A stretch of DNA of 53,371 nt from assembly GCA_028697255.1 (NCBI GenBank), contig JAQVFM010000006.1:1-53371 (forward strand), given 5' to 3'. The position numbers were made by a program, and so were the translations under genes. The stretch is from Oscillospiraceae bacterium (GTDB taxonomy: Bacteria > Bacillota > Clostridia > Oscillospirales > Acutalibacteraceae). Of the stretch, positions 1 to 7,305 are shown piece by piece (position 1 is the stretch's first letter; every line of letters starts with the position of its first letter). The notes under the pieces were generated by a model. The model saw only the letters and a program-made list of their open reading frames with translations. It was not told where the DNA came from and did not search any database.

Positions 1-24
1 ACGCCGAGGACGGCGTCCTCTACG
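1..24. repeat. Partial palindromic intergenic repeat at window edge
   Basis: The first bases contain GAGGAC-GGC-GTCCTC (6-20) followed by TACGG. On the other strand this reads CCGTAGAGGACGCC, similar in form to the CCGTAGGGGCGCACC repeat near 52.9 kb. The left side is cut by the window edge. The rest of 1-158 shows no gene and no convincing terminator for the minus-strand gene that ends at 159. Confidence 0.3.
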
Positions 25-158
25 GTTGCAAGGATATTGCGTCTATTTTGTGTACAAACGGTTATAAAATAATATCCGTTTTGGCTGTAATCCCAGCATT
101 TCAACCTGTGCAATTTCCTTTTTGGTTAATCCAATCGATCACCATCTTATACTAAAAA

Positions 159-1613
159 TTATCCGCTGTATTCGGATAAAAGGCGCTGTTTTTCATCCCA
201 AAGAGGCTGCGATAAATCTACATAATATTTGTGCGGGTTTTCAAACCGCAGCACTTCGTCCCACATGGTGTCAATCTGCGTTTTACAGTGTTCGCGTATA
301 CTTCCGATATCGGGCGAGTCGTATACACGCTTGCCTGCTTTAAAAATAGGAACCTGAAGCTCGCGCGCAATAAAGTTATCGATTGTTTTGCGTTTCCATA
401 TATGCTCGGGGTCAAATATCATATACGGACGGGTGTCGTCAATTACTTCATCATTTAACGTCATTACATCCGCAATCGCTTTTTTGCTGTCGCGGTCAAA
501 AAGCCGCCAAAGCTTTTTAAAACAGGGATTTGTAATTTTTGTTACGTTATCACTAACCTTTATGCGGGGAACTATCCGACCATCGACTTCAATTGCTGAA
601 AGCTTATATACACCGCCGAATACCGGATCGCTGGCGGCTGTTATCAGCCGCTCGCCAACTCCAAAACAGTCAACGCAAGCGCCTTGATGTATCATGTCGC
701 GTATAATATACTCGTCAAGTGAATTAGAAGCGATAATTTTGCAGTCGGGAAACCCGGCACTATCCAGCATTTTACGTGCCTTTTTGCTTAAATAGGTTAT
801 ATCGCCAGAATCAATGCGTATACCAAGTGGGCGATATCCGCGGGGCACAAGCTCTTCATTGAATGCGCGTATTGCGTTGGGAATACCGGACTTTAATGTA
901 TTGTATGTGTCCACAAGCAATATGCACGAGTTCGGATATTCTCTTGCATAATTTTTAAAAGCATCGAGCTCACTGTTAAAAAGCTGTATCCAGCTGTGTG
1001 CCATGGTTCCTAATGCGGATATGCCAAATTTTTTGTCGGCAAGTGTGCATGAAGTTCCGGTACAGCCGCCTATATAAGCTGCTCGAGCACCATAGATTGC
1101 CGCGGCATATTCATGTGCCCGGCGGCAGCCGAATTCGATAACATCGCGCCCCTGTGCAACACGAACCATACGATTTGCTTTGGTAGCTATAAGAGATTGA
1201 TAGTTTATCGTAAGAAGTATTATTGTTTCGATGAACTGCGCCTGGATAATAGGACCACGTACAGTTACAATAGGCTCGTGCGGAAAAATCGGTGTTCCCT
1301 CCGGCACTGCCCATACATCGCAGCAAAATTTAAATTCTCTTAAATATTCTAAAAACTCTTGGCTAAAAAGATTTTTGCTTGCCAAAAACTCTATGTCTTC
1401 TTCTGAAAACGAAAGGTTTTCAAGATATTCTATCAACTGTTGTAGGCCCGCCATAATCGCAAATCCGCCGCCATCGGGGATTTTTCTAAAAAACATATCA
1501 AAATATGCAATATCATCTGCTTTTTTGTTTGTCAAATAGCCGTTTGCCATTGTAAACTCGTAAAAGTCGGTTAGCATTGTAAAGTTTTCACGGCACAGCG
1601 CTGATCCGTTCAT
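159..1613 (-). CDS. pncB: Nicotinate phosphoribosyltransferase
   Basis: This enzyme joins nicotinate and PRPP, with ATP hydrolysis, to give nicotinate mononucleotide; it is the entry step of the cytosolic Preiss-Handler NAD salvage route. The 484-residue protein has the family length and landmarks: an N-terminal MLTDFYEFTMANGY, GTMAHSW at about 202-208, RIDSGD at 266-271 and a later CFGVGERL. These match the PRPP- and nicotinate-binding regions of the clostridial form. The ATG start is preceded by AAGGAGAATTC on the minus strand. The next minus-strand gene upstream is the pyrophosphatase, about 120 bp away, separated by a palindromic repeat. The pairing is sensible because the reaction releases pyrophosphate, but co-transcription is not demonstrated. 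No NiaR-type operator was recognised. The family assignment is firm. Confidence 0.95.
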   Translation of the reverse strand: MNGSALCRENFTMLTDFYEFTMANGYLTNKKADDIAYFDMFFRKIPDGGGFAIMAGLQQLIEYLENLSFSEEDIEFLASKNLFSQEFLEYLREFKFCCDVWAVPEGTPIFPHEPIVTVRGPIIQAQFIETIILLTINYQSLIATKANRMVRVAQGRDVIEFGCRRAHEYAAAIYGARAAYIGGCTGTSCTLADKKFGISALGTMAHSWIQLFNSELDAFKNYAREYPNSCILLVDTYNTLKSGIPNAIRAFNEELVPRGYRPLGIRIDSGDITYLSKKARKMLDSAGFPDCKIIASNSLDEYIIRDMIHQGACVDCFGVGERLITAASDPVFGGVYKLSAIEVDGRIVPRIKVSDNVTKITNPCFKKLWRLFDRDSKKAIADVMTLNDEVIDDTRPYMIFDPEHIWKRKTIDNFIARELQVPIFKAGKRVYDSPDIGSIREHCKTQIDTMWDEVLRFENPHKYYVDLSQPLWDEKQRLLSEYSG

Positions 1614-1674
1614 TATGAAGAATTCTCCTTATCAAATCAAATCTAAATTATTCGATGTGCACGTTTCATCAAAA

Positions 1675-1720
1675 ACATTTTGTAGTGGCGAACTGTGTTC
1701 GCCCGCAAATCCGTGCATTC
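1675..1720 (+). repeat. Palindromic intergenic repeat, copy 1
   Basis: The core GGCGAAC-TGT-GTTCGCC (1687-1703) is flanked on the left by CATTTTGTAGT and on the right by CCGCAAATCCGTGCATT. It matches the copies near 5028, 22459 and 36733 in core and flanks. It lies in the gap between pncB and ppa and has no T-tract on either side, so it does not look like an ordinary terminator. Confidence 0.75.
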
Positions 1721-1732
1721 TAAACTTAATTT

Positions 1733-2269
1733 TTAGATTTCTTTTATGAAATATTCGTTGTATCTTTTTATACAACGACAAATTATCTCTACTGCATCTT
1801 TGCGCCCTAACGACTCCTTTACCTCGGTTTCCTTGTCCTCAAGAGTTTTGTAAACAGAAAAGAAATGCTTGATTTCATTAAATGTATGTGCCGGAAGCTC
1901 AGTGATATCCTTATAGCATGAGAGCGACGGATCCCGAAAAGGCACGGCAATAATCTTTTCATCAAGCCCCATATCGTCGGTCATTGTGACAACACCTATC
2001 GGGAAGCATTGAACAAGCGTCATAGGTACAATGGATTCTTGACACAGCACAAGCACATCAAGCGGGTCACCGTCATCTGCATAGGTGCGGGGGATAAATC
2101 CGTAATTGGCCGGATAGTGGGTAGCGGTATACAAAACACGATCAAGTCTAAGCATGCCGGTATCTTTGTCCATTTCATATTTGTTTTTGCCGCCTTTGGG
2201 AATTTCAATGACAGCAATGAAATCTTCCGGACTTATAAATTTTTCCGAAATATCATGCCAAATGTTCAT
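1733..2269 (-). CDS. ppa: Inorganic pyrophosphatase (family I)
   Basis: This cytosolic enzyme hydrolyses pyrophosphate to two phosphates and so pulls biosynthetic reactions forward. The 178-residue length fits family I (E. coli type) rather than the larger DHH family II. The signature DDGDPLDVLVL, with its metal-binding aspartates, is present after HYPANYGFIPRTY, and ALPFRDPS-type and CYKDITELP segments follow where expected. The ATG at 2269 has GAGGTG a few bases upstream on the minus strand. It lies between pncB and rpmB, all on the minus strand; the rpmB terminator at 2383-2415 implies that ppa has its own promoter. Nothing is odd in the protein. Confidence 0.94.
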   Translation of the reverse strand: MNIWHDISEKFISPEDFIAVIEIPKGGKNKYEMDKDTGMLRLDRVLYTATHYPANYGFIPRTYADDGDPLDVLVLCQESIVPMTLVQCFPIGVVTMTDDMGLDEKIIAVPFRDPSLSCYKDITELPAHTFNEIKHFFSVYKTLEDKETEVKESLGRKDAVEIICRCIKRYNEYFIKEI

Positions 2270-2382
2270 AAAGCACCTCGTTTAAACCTGTTATACCTCA
2301 AATTATATCCCTATTTCCATATTTTATCAAGACAAAAGAAAACGCTCAAACTATTTGACTGTTTTCAAATAACATTAAAAGT

Positions 2383-2415
2383 AAAAAAGGCATAGTCGCA
2401 ATAAACGACTATGCC
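2383..2415 (-). terminator. Intrinsic terminator of rpmB
   Basis: Read on the minus strand, a perfect 10-bp stem GGCATAGTCG/CGACTATGCC with a 7-nt loop is followed directly by TTTTTTAC. It lies about 75 bp past the rpmB stop. Confidence 0.85.
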
Positions 2416-2488
2416 GAATTTTCAGAGATTAATATGATAATCTCGATTTGACTGCGTCAAAACGCTGCCTTTTATAAAACGATAAACA

Positions 2489-2677
2489 TTAAACTGCACG
2501 GGTGACTTTGCCGGAACGCAAGCATCGGGTGCAGGCGTGAATCCGCTTTGGAGAACCGTTTACAACTGCTTTTACGCGGCGTACATTTGGTTTCCAGGCA
2601 CGGTTGGAACGTCTGTGAGAGTGGGATATCTGGATACCGAACTTAAGGCTCTTTCCGCAGACATCACATTTAGCCAT
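2489..2677 (-). CDS. rpmB: 50S ribosomal protein L28
   Basis: This is a structural protein of the large ribosomal subunit. The ORF track gives 88 residues, but the first 26 (MVKKLDFRID...) do not belong to the family. The true start is the ATG at 2677, preceded by AAGGAGGTGCAG, giving a 62-residue protein that begins MAKCDVCGKS. It carries two CxxC pairs, CDVC near the N-terminus and CTRC near the C-terminus, so it is the zinc-ribbon (C+) form of L28. The segment SHSHRRSNRAWKPNV is the typical conserved rRNA-binding core. It stands alone between two clear terminators, a monocistronic arrangement usual for rpmB in Firmicutes. Confidence 0.96.
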   Translation of the reverse strand: MAKCDVCGKSLKFGIQISHSHRRSNRAWKPNVRRVKAVVNGSPKRIHACTRCLRSGKVTRAV

Positions 2678-2760
2678 ATTGGTCTGCACCTCCTTTTTTA
2701 AATCGCAAGTGATATAGTAACAGATATCAATTCGAAAATCAAGTTTTTTTACCATTTATT

Positions 2761-2799
2761 TAAAAAGTTTGCCGCCGAGCGTTTTCGGCGGCAAACTTT
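2761..2799 (-). terminator. Intrinsic terminator of the PyrE-like gene
   Basis: A 15-bp perfect inverted repeat, AAAGTTTGCCGCCGA with its complement (2764-2778 and 2785-2799), has a 6-nt loop. On the minus strand it runs into CTTTTTA. It sits 7 bp beyond the stop of the minus-strand gene at 2806. Confidence 0.9.
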
Positions 2800-2805
2800 C
2801 AAGGT

Positions 2806-3447
2806 TCAAATTCTTGAATAACCGTAGCTGTTGACGATAGCATCAATTTTCTGCCCGGCTTTGCACATTGAGCATTCCATCGACTTCATAGTGGTGTATT
2901 GGGGAATATCCTCTTCTGTAAACAATGCATTTACCTGAATACCGTTGGATTCGCGAATTGCACTGAACACTGCCGATATCCCGACAAGACGGCCACTATA
3001 ATATTTTAAGCAGTCGATTGAACGGTTGATAGTTTTTCCGGTCGAGGCAGAAGCAATAAGCAGAAGAATGTTTTTTCCCCACACCATTTTTTGCGTATTG
3101 TCGCGAAAAATCATCTGATTGTTGGAGTTAAGCTCGGGTGTGAGTACATAAATATTGTTATTGCTGTTCATAACAAGGGTTCCGGACTGTGACAGCGAAT
3201 CGGCAAGAAAAGCGCCTATGGTTTCGGTGCCTTCAAGACAGATTACAGTGTCGATCGGCGTTGTGGTAAGATAGTTTTTTGCAAGCTCTTCAGCTGCTGC
3301 TTTCGCCATTTTGTGTCGACATTTAATGCTTGTGAGGTCAACATAATAATTGACATGCGAATGGTTGGTTGCAAAGTGCCCCGGAATATAGGATATTTTA
3401 ATATTCTTGTTGAAACGCGATCTGGTTTCCTGAAGTCTTGTTTCCAT
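2806..3447 (-). CDS. PyrE-like type I phosphoribosyltransferase, degenerate PRPP loop
   Basis: The 213-residue protein has the fold pattern of orotate-type phosphoribosyltransferases: an N-terminal cap, then DTVICLEGTETIGAFLADSLSQ where the family has its first nucleotide-binding strand-loop-helix. The PRPP-binding motif should read like VxxVDDVxTTGxS; here the matching stretch is ILLLIASASTGKTIN, without the two acidic residues. A CSMCKAGQ segment lies near the C-terminus. The start is the ATG at 3447 with AAGGAGGCC just upstream on the minus strand. Its own terminator is clear. It is usually annotated as orotate phosphoribosyltransferase, but without the acidic pair catalysis is doubtful; a purine- or PRPP-sensing role is possible. 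No other pyrimidine biosynthesis gene except pyrH is in the window. Confidence 0.7.
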   Translation of the reverse strand: METRLQETRSRFNKNIKISYIPGHFATNHSHVNYYVDLTSIKCRHKMAKAAAEELAKNYLTTTPIDTVICLEGTETIGAFLADSLSQSGTLVMNSNNNIYVLTPELNSNNQMIFRDNTQKMVWGKNILLLIASASTGKTINRSIDCLKYYSGRLVGISAVFSAIRESNGIQVNALFTEEDIPQYTTMKSMECSMCKAGQKIDAIVNSYGYSRI

Positions 3448-3541
3448 ACACTTGGCCTCCTTAAAAGCAAAATGCCTATTTATATTATGATAAGCGGGTG
3501 ATATTAATACCTTACCATAATTTCACTAAAAATACAACTGC

Positions 3542-4825
3542 TTATAACGAAGCCAGCGCCTGACGCACATCCTCTATTATATCATCAGGGTGCTCAATTC
3601 CCACAGAAAAACGGATTAAGTCAGGCGAAATACCGGCTGATTTAAGCTGTTCGTCGTTCATTTGCCGATGGGTTGTGCTGGCAGGGTGTAAAACGCTGGT
3701 ACGCAAATCAGCTACGTGAACTACTATTGCTGCAAGCTTTAGGTTTTCCATAAATCGACTCGCCGCCTGACGCCCGCCTTTAACACTGAATGAAATCACG
3801 CCTGAACTGCCATGGGACAGATATTTTTGCGCAAGCTTGAAATATTTACTGCTTTTAAGACCCGGATAGTTTACCCATAAAACATTTTTATCGGTTTCGA
3901 GATATTCTGCAAGCTTTTGGGCATTTGAGCAGTGGCGTTCCATACGCAGGTGTAGTGTGTCAATACCCTGACTTAGCAAAAAAGAGTTCATTGGCGAGGG
4001 AGACGCACCGATATCTCTCATTAGATGCGTACGACATTTTGTGATGTAAGCTGCATTGCCAAACTGCTCGGTATATACTAAACCGTGATATGTTTCGTCG
4101 GGAGTGTTAAGCCCCGGAAACTTATCCGATGCCGACCAGTCAAAACGTCCGCTGTCCACAATTACGCCGCCAAGTGCTGTAGCGTGTCCGTCAAGATATT
4201 TCGAAGTTGAATGTATGACGATATCAGCGCCGTATTCAATCGGGCGGCAGTTTATTGGGGTAGGGAATGTGTTGTCCACTATCAACGGCACTCCGTGGCT
4301 GTGAGAGATGCGGGCAAATTTTTCGATGTCAAGCACGCGAAGACTCGGATTTGACAAAGACTCGCCAAAAACCAACTTGGTATTCGGCTTAAAGGCTGCA
4401 TTAAGCTCGTCCTCAGGTGAGTCAATATCAACAAAGGTTACATCAATGCCCATTTCACGCAGTGTTTTATTAAAAAGATTATAAGTACCGCCGTAAATTG
4501 AACTTGCGCTGATAATATGGTCATTTTTGTGCGCGATATTCAAAACCGCAATTAAGGCTGCGGCCTGACCGGCAGAAGTCAGCAGCGCCCCTACGCCTCC
4601 CTCAAGCGCAGCGATTTTTGCCTCAACCGCTCCCGTGGTCGGATTGGAAAGGCGTGTATAAAAATCTCCCGCTACCTCAAGGTCAAATAGACTCCCGAGA
4701 GTTTGTGCGCTGTCATATTTGAAAGTTGTGCTCTGTATGATGGGCAGCACGCGAGGTTCGCCGTTGCCCGGAACCCAACCTTCTTGTATGCATTTCGTAT
4801 CAATTTTCCAATTATGTCGGCTCAT
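3542..4825 (-). CDS. O-acetylhomoserine sulfhydrylase (Cys/Met PLP family)
   Basis: This PLP enzyme makes homocysteine from O-acetylhomoserine and sulfide in methionine synthesis, or acts on O-acetylserine. The ORF track extends to 4945, but the first 40 residues are not family-like. The ATG at 4825 has CGGGAGGAAT upstream and gives 427 residues starting MSRHNWKIDTKCIQEG, which fits the family start. The PLP lysine lies in STSKYLDGHATALGG. IVDNTFPTP and the early YTRLSNPT are typical of the MetY-like group, and the length exceeds that of cystathionine gamma-lyases (about 380). The exact substrate cannot be settled from sequence alone. It is alone on its strand, with no S-box or other riboswitch recognised upstream. 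Confidence 0.88.
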   Translation of the reverse strand: MSRHNWKIDTKCIQEGWVPGNGEPRVLPIIQSTTFKYDSAQTLGSLFDLEVAGDFYTRLSNPTTGAVEAKIAALEGGVGALLTSAGQAAALIAVLNIAHKNDHIISASSIYGGTYNLFNKTLREMGIDVTFVDIDSPEDELNAAFKPNTKLVFGESLSNPSLRVLDIEKFARISHSHGVPLIVDNTFPTPINCRPIEYGADIVIHSTSKYLDGHATALGGVIVDSGRFDWSASDKFPGLNTPDETYHGLVYTEQFGNAAYITKCRTHLMRDIGASPSPMNSFLLSQGIDTLHLRMERHCSNAQKLAEYLETDKNVLWVNYPGLKSSKYFKLAQKYLSHGSSGVISFSVKGGRQAASRFMENLKLAAIVVHVADLRTSVLHPASTTHRQMNDEQLKSAGISPDLIRFSVGIEHPDDIIEDVRQALASL

Positions 4826-4966
4826 AAACAATTCCTCCCGATATAACCTATAAATAGTTATAGCACCTGCTTTGCAACTAAATATATAGGGTAAAAATTC
4901 CTTATAAGAATAGCACAAAACATAAATTTTTACAATTAAAATCACATTTAACTAATCTCTTATTTT

Positions 4967-5068
4967 GCGAAATGCACGGGCAACTACTGGTCGCCCCAAC
5001 AAGCAAAAACGCACTCAACATTTGTGGGGGCGAACTGTGTTCGCCCGAAAATCCGTATATTATGCAAT
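4967..5068. repeat. Palindromic intergenic repeat, inverted pair (copies 2a and 2b)
   Basis: The perfect copy GGGCGAAC-TGT-GTTCGCCC is at 5028-5046, with the right flank CGAAAATCCGTATATTATGCAATC. A decayed copy in the opposite orientation, GCGAAATGCACGGGCAAC...GTCGCCC, lies at 4967-4996. Together they form a head-to-head pair in the gap between the mazF terminator and the sulfhydrylase gene. They share core and flank with copies 1, 3 and 5. Confidence 0.75.
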
Positions 5069-5084
5069 CAGCTAAAATGTGAGA

Positions 5085-5127
5085 ATAAAAACAAAAGCTG
5101 GTGAAAAACAAAAGTTTAACACCAGCT
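5085..5127 (-). terminator. Intrinsic terminator of mazF-like gene
   Basis: On the minus strand, an 8-bp stem AGCTGGTG/CACCAGCT with a 16-nt loop is followed by TTTTGTTTTTATT. It lies about 50 bp past the stop of the gene at 5178. Confidence 0.75.
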
Positions 5128-5177
5128 CCTTTAAAAAGAGGTCATTTTTTGCGGAGAGATTTAATTGTACGGACAAT

Positions 5178-5546
5178 TTATGTAGTCCGGTTGTTTGTCT
5201 CGCCGCCAAGACCAAAGCTTACTTGCAGTGCTTGATTAATGCGATTCATTGATCCTTCATCCAGACGTCCCATGTGTTCTTTTAAACGACGTTTATCTAT
5301 TGTACGGATTTGTTCAAGTAAAACGACAGAGTCGCGGGCAAGCCCGCAGCCTGTTGAGTTGAGCTGAATATGTGTTGGCAGTCTCGCCTTATCCCTTTGG
5401 CTTGTGATGGCTGCTGCTATTACCGTGGGACTGTGTCGATTACCGACATCGTTTTGAACAATAAGCACTGGACGCACACCACCCTGTTCCGAACCAATAA
5501 CAGGGCTCAAATCTGCATAATAAATGTCTCCTCTTCGGACAGTCAC
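5178..5546 (-). CDS. MazF/PemK-family endoribonuclease toxin (EndoA-like), orphan
   Basis: The 122-residue protein begins VRRGDIYYADLSPVIGSEQGGVRPVLIVQND, the conserved core of MazF/EndoA toxins, which cut mRNA at short single-stranded sites. The family TVIAAAITS and the C-terminal VLLEQIRTIDKRRL are also present. The GTG start at 5546 is supported by AGGAGTG upstream. In Bacillus the antitoxin gene lies directly upstream, but here the upstream 250 bp on this strand is AT-rich, full of stops, and encodes no recognisable antitoxin. An 18-bp inverted repeat lies about 40 bp before the start and could be an autoregulatory site. Family assignment is strong; activity and partner are unknown. Confidence 0.88.
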   Translation of the reverse strand: MTVRRGDIYYADLSPVIGSEQGGVRPVLIVQNDVGNRHSPTVIAAAITSQRDKARLPTHIQLNSTGCGLARDSVVLLEQIRTIDKRRLKEHMGRLDEGSMNRINQALQVSFGLGGETNNRTT

Positions 5547-5584
5547 ATATTTTCACTCCTGCTTTAAACTCTCGGTGTTTAACC

Positions 5585-5602
5585 GGTAAATATATTTTTA
5601 CC
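5585..5602. promoter_or_regulatory. Inverted repeat upstream of mazF-like gene
   Basis: GGTAAA-TATATT-TTTACC is an 18-bp inverted repeat with a 6-bp AT centre, 39 bp upstream of the GTG start. Its position and symmetry suit a dimeric regulator. No regulator can be named from the sequence. Confidence 0.35.
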
Positions 5603-5762
5603 AAGATTATTTCTGTTTAAACGCTATATTAAAAAAAATTTTTAAAAAACAGTATGGGTACAAGCATTGCTTGTATTATATATTATGTAAGCGGCATAAT
5701 TTTGCTATTAAGATGAAAAGTAGTCTACCAAAGTTATCCTTTAAATTCACACTTCCCTATGA

Positions 5763-5768
5763 TATAAT
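5763..5768 (+). promoter_or_regulatory. Candidate -10 box of the DUF1538/P-II operon
   Basis: A perfect TATAAT lies 35 bp before the proposed CTG start. A weak -35 (TTTAAA, 5740-5745) stands 17 bp upstream. It makes the longer ORF-track start at 5671 unlikely, because that start would lie upstream of the promoter. Confidence 0.5.
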
Positions 5769-5802
5769 ATTTCTCATAATTAAATCTAAAGGAGAGAGCA
5801 AT

Positions 5803-7305
5803 CTGAATATACTTTTTGGCAAATTTAAGGAAGTGCTCTATTCTGTGCTTCCAATCACAACTATCGTAATATTATTAAATTTTACGATATCACCGCTTGA
5901 AACAAATGTATTTATCAGCTTTTTAATAGGTGCATTGCTAATAATACTCGGTCTCACTGTCTTATTATCGGGTATTGATATAGGGATTACGCCGTTTGGT
6001 AATTTGATAGGTTCAGCACTTACAAAATACAATAAATTGTGGATAGTAATTATATCGGGTTTAATTTTAGGGTTTTTTATATCAATTGCTGAGCCCGATT
6101 TGCATGTCCTTGCGGGTCAAGTTGACATCGTCACGAAAGGCGCAATTCCAAAGCTTACTATGGTCGCAGTAGTATCGGTTGGCATAGCTGCAATGATGAC
6201 TTTGGGCATTGTTCGAATATTGTATAACATAAAAATAACAATAATGTTGTTAATAGTGTATTTGTTTATTTTTGTGATTTCGCTGTTTACGACTTCGGAT
6301 TTTTTGGCAATTGCCTTTGATGCATCGGGTGCAACCACCGGCGCTATGACCACGCCTTTTATTTTGGCGATGTCGATTGGCATATCAGCTTTAAAAAAGG
6401 ATAGTAAGTCTTCTGAAGATGACAGCTTTGGTCTTGTAGGAATTACATCTTCGGGTGCGATAATAGCAGTTATCTTAATGAGCTTATTTTTCCGAAACGG
6501 CGGAATGTCCGGCGGTGAAGCTGTTGCTAAGATTGCCGAATCGGATTCGATTTTCTTGTCGTTCCTTGACATGCTGCCCACCATCTCCGGCGAAGTGGCG
6601 CTCGCTTTGCTGCCGCTTATAGTGATATTTGTAATATTTCAGATAATATCCTTTAAGCTAAAGACAAAATCATTTTTTAAAATTGTTAAAGGATTTTTAT
6701 ATACATTCTTGGGAATGGTGCTGTTTTTGGTAGGAGTAAACGCCGGCTTTATGAATGTCGCCAGTACTGTAGGACATGATTTAGCATCTATGGACAACAA
6801 AGCATATGTTATTATTGTCGGGTTTGTTTTGGGACTGGTCACAATTCTTGCTGAGCCTGCCGTTTATGTGCTGAATGAACAGGTTGAAAATGTTACAAGC
6901 GGTTCTGTTAAAAGAAAAGTCATTTTGATCGCGTTGTCAGCGGGCGTTGGTGTTGCAGTCGCTCTGTCTGTGCTGCGCGTATTGGTTCCCGGAATAAAGC
7001 TGTGGCATTATCTTTTGCCGGGATATATTTTGGCGCTTATTTTATCGTTTTTCACACCCGATTTATTTGTTGGTATCGCTTTCGATTCCGGAGGGGTGGC
7101 GTCCGGTCCCATGACTGCGACATTTATTCTGGCGTTTATACAAGGCGCGGCACAATCGATTGAAAGCGCGAATGTGCTGATTGACGGCTTTGGCATGATT
7201 GCAATGGTTGCACTTGCACCGTTGATTACGTTACAGATATTAGGCTTAATCTACAAAGCCAAGACGGCTAAGGAGGGAGTTAATGACAATGCACTCAACT
7301 CATAA
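5803..7305 (+). CDS. DUF1538 family integral membrane protein, two repeats
   Basis: This very hydrophobic protein of about 500 residues is built from two homologous halves, each a DUF1538-type domain. Paired motifs show the repeat: GIDIGITPFGNLIG and VNAGFMNVASTVG; IAEPDLHVLAGQV and LAEPAVYVLNEQV; FDASGATTGAMTTPFILA and FDSGGVASGPMTATFILA. Each half has several membrane segments, so the whole looks like a transporter or channel with inverted or tandem symmetry; the substrate is unknown. The ORF track begins at 5671, but GGAGAG at 5791-5796 followed by CTG at 5803 (LNILFGKF) fits better, so an unusual CTG start is proposed. The gene overlaps the following P-II-like gene by 23 bp, strongly implying functional coupling. 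It is richer in ATA and TTA codons than its neighbours, perhaps a sign of transfer. Confidence 0.85.
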   Translation: MNILFGKFKEVLYSVLPITTIVILLNFTISPLETNVFISFLIGALLIILGLTVLLSGIDIGITPFGNLIGSALTKYNKLWIVIISGLILGFFISIAEPDLHVLAGQVDIVTKGAIPKLTMVAVVSVGIAAMMTLGIVRILYNIKITIMLLIVYLFIFVISLFTTSDFLAIAFDASGATTGAMTTPFILAMSIGISALKKDSKSSEDDSFGLVGITSSGAIIAVILMSLFFRNGGMSGGEAVAKIAESDSIFLSFLDMLPTISGEVALALLPLIVIFVIFQIISFKLKTKSFFKIVKGFLYTFLGMVLFLVGVNAGFMNVASTVGHDLASMDNKAYVIIVGFVLGLVTILAEPAVYVLNEQVENVTSGSVKRKVILIALSAGVGVAVALSVLRVLVPGIKLWHYLLPGYILALILSFFTPDLFVGIAFDSGGVASGPMTATFILAFIQGAAQSIESANVLIDGFGMIAMVALAPLITLQILGLIYKAKTAKEGVNDNALNS

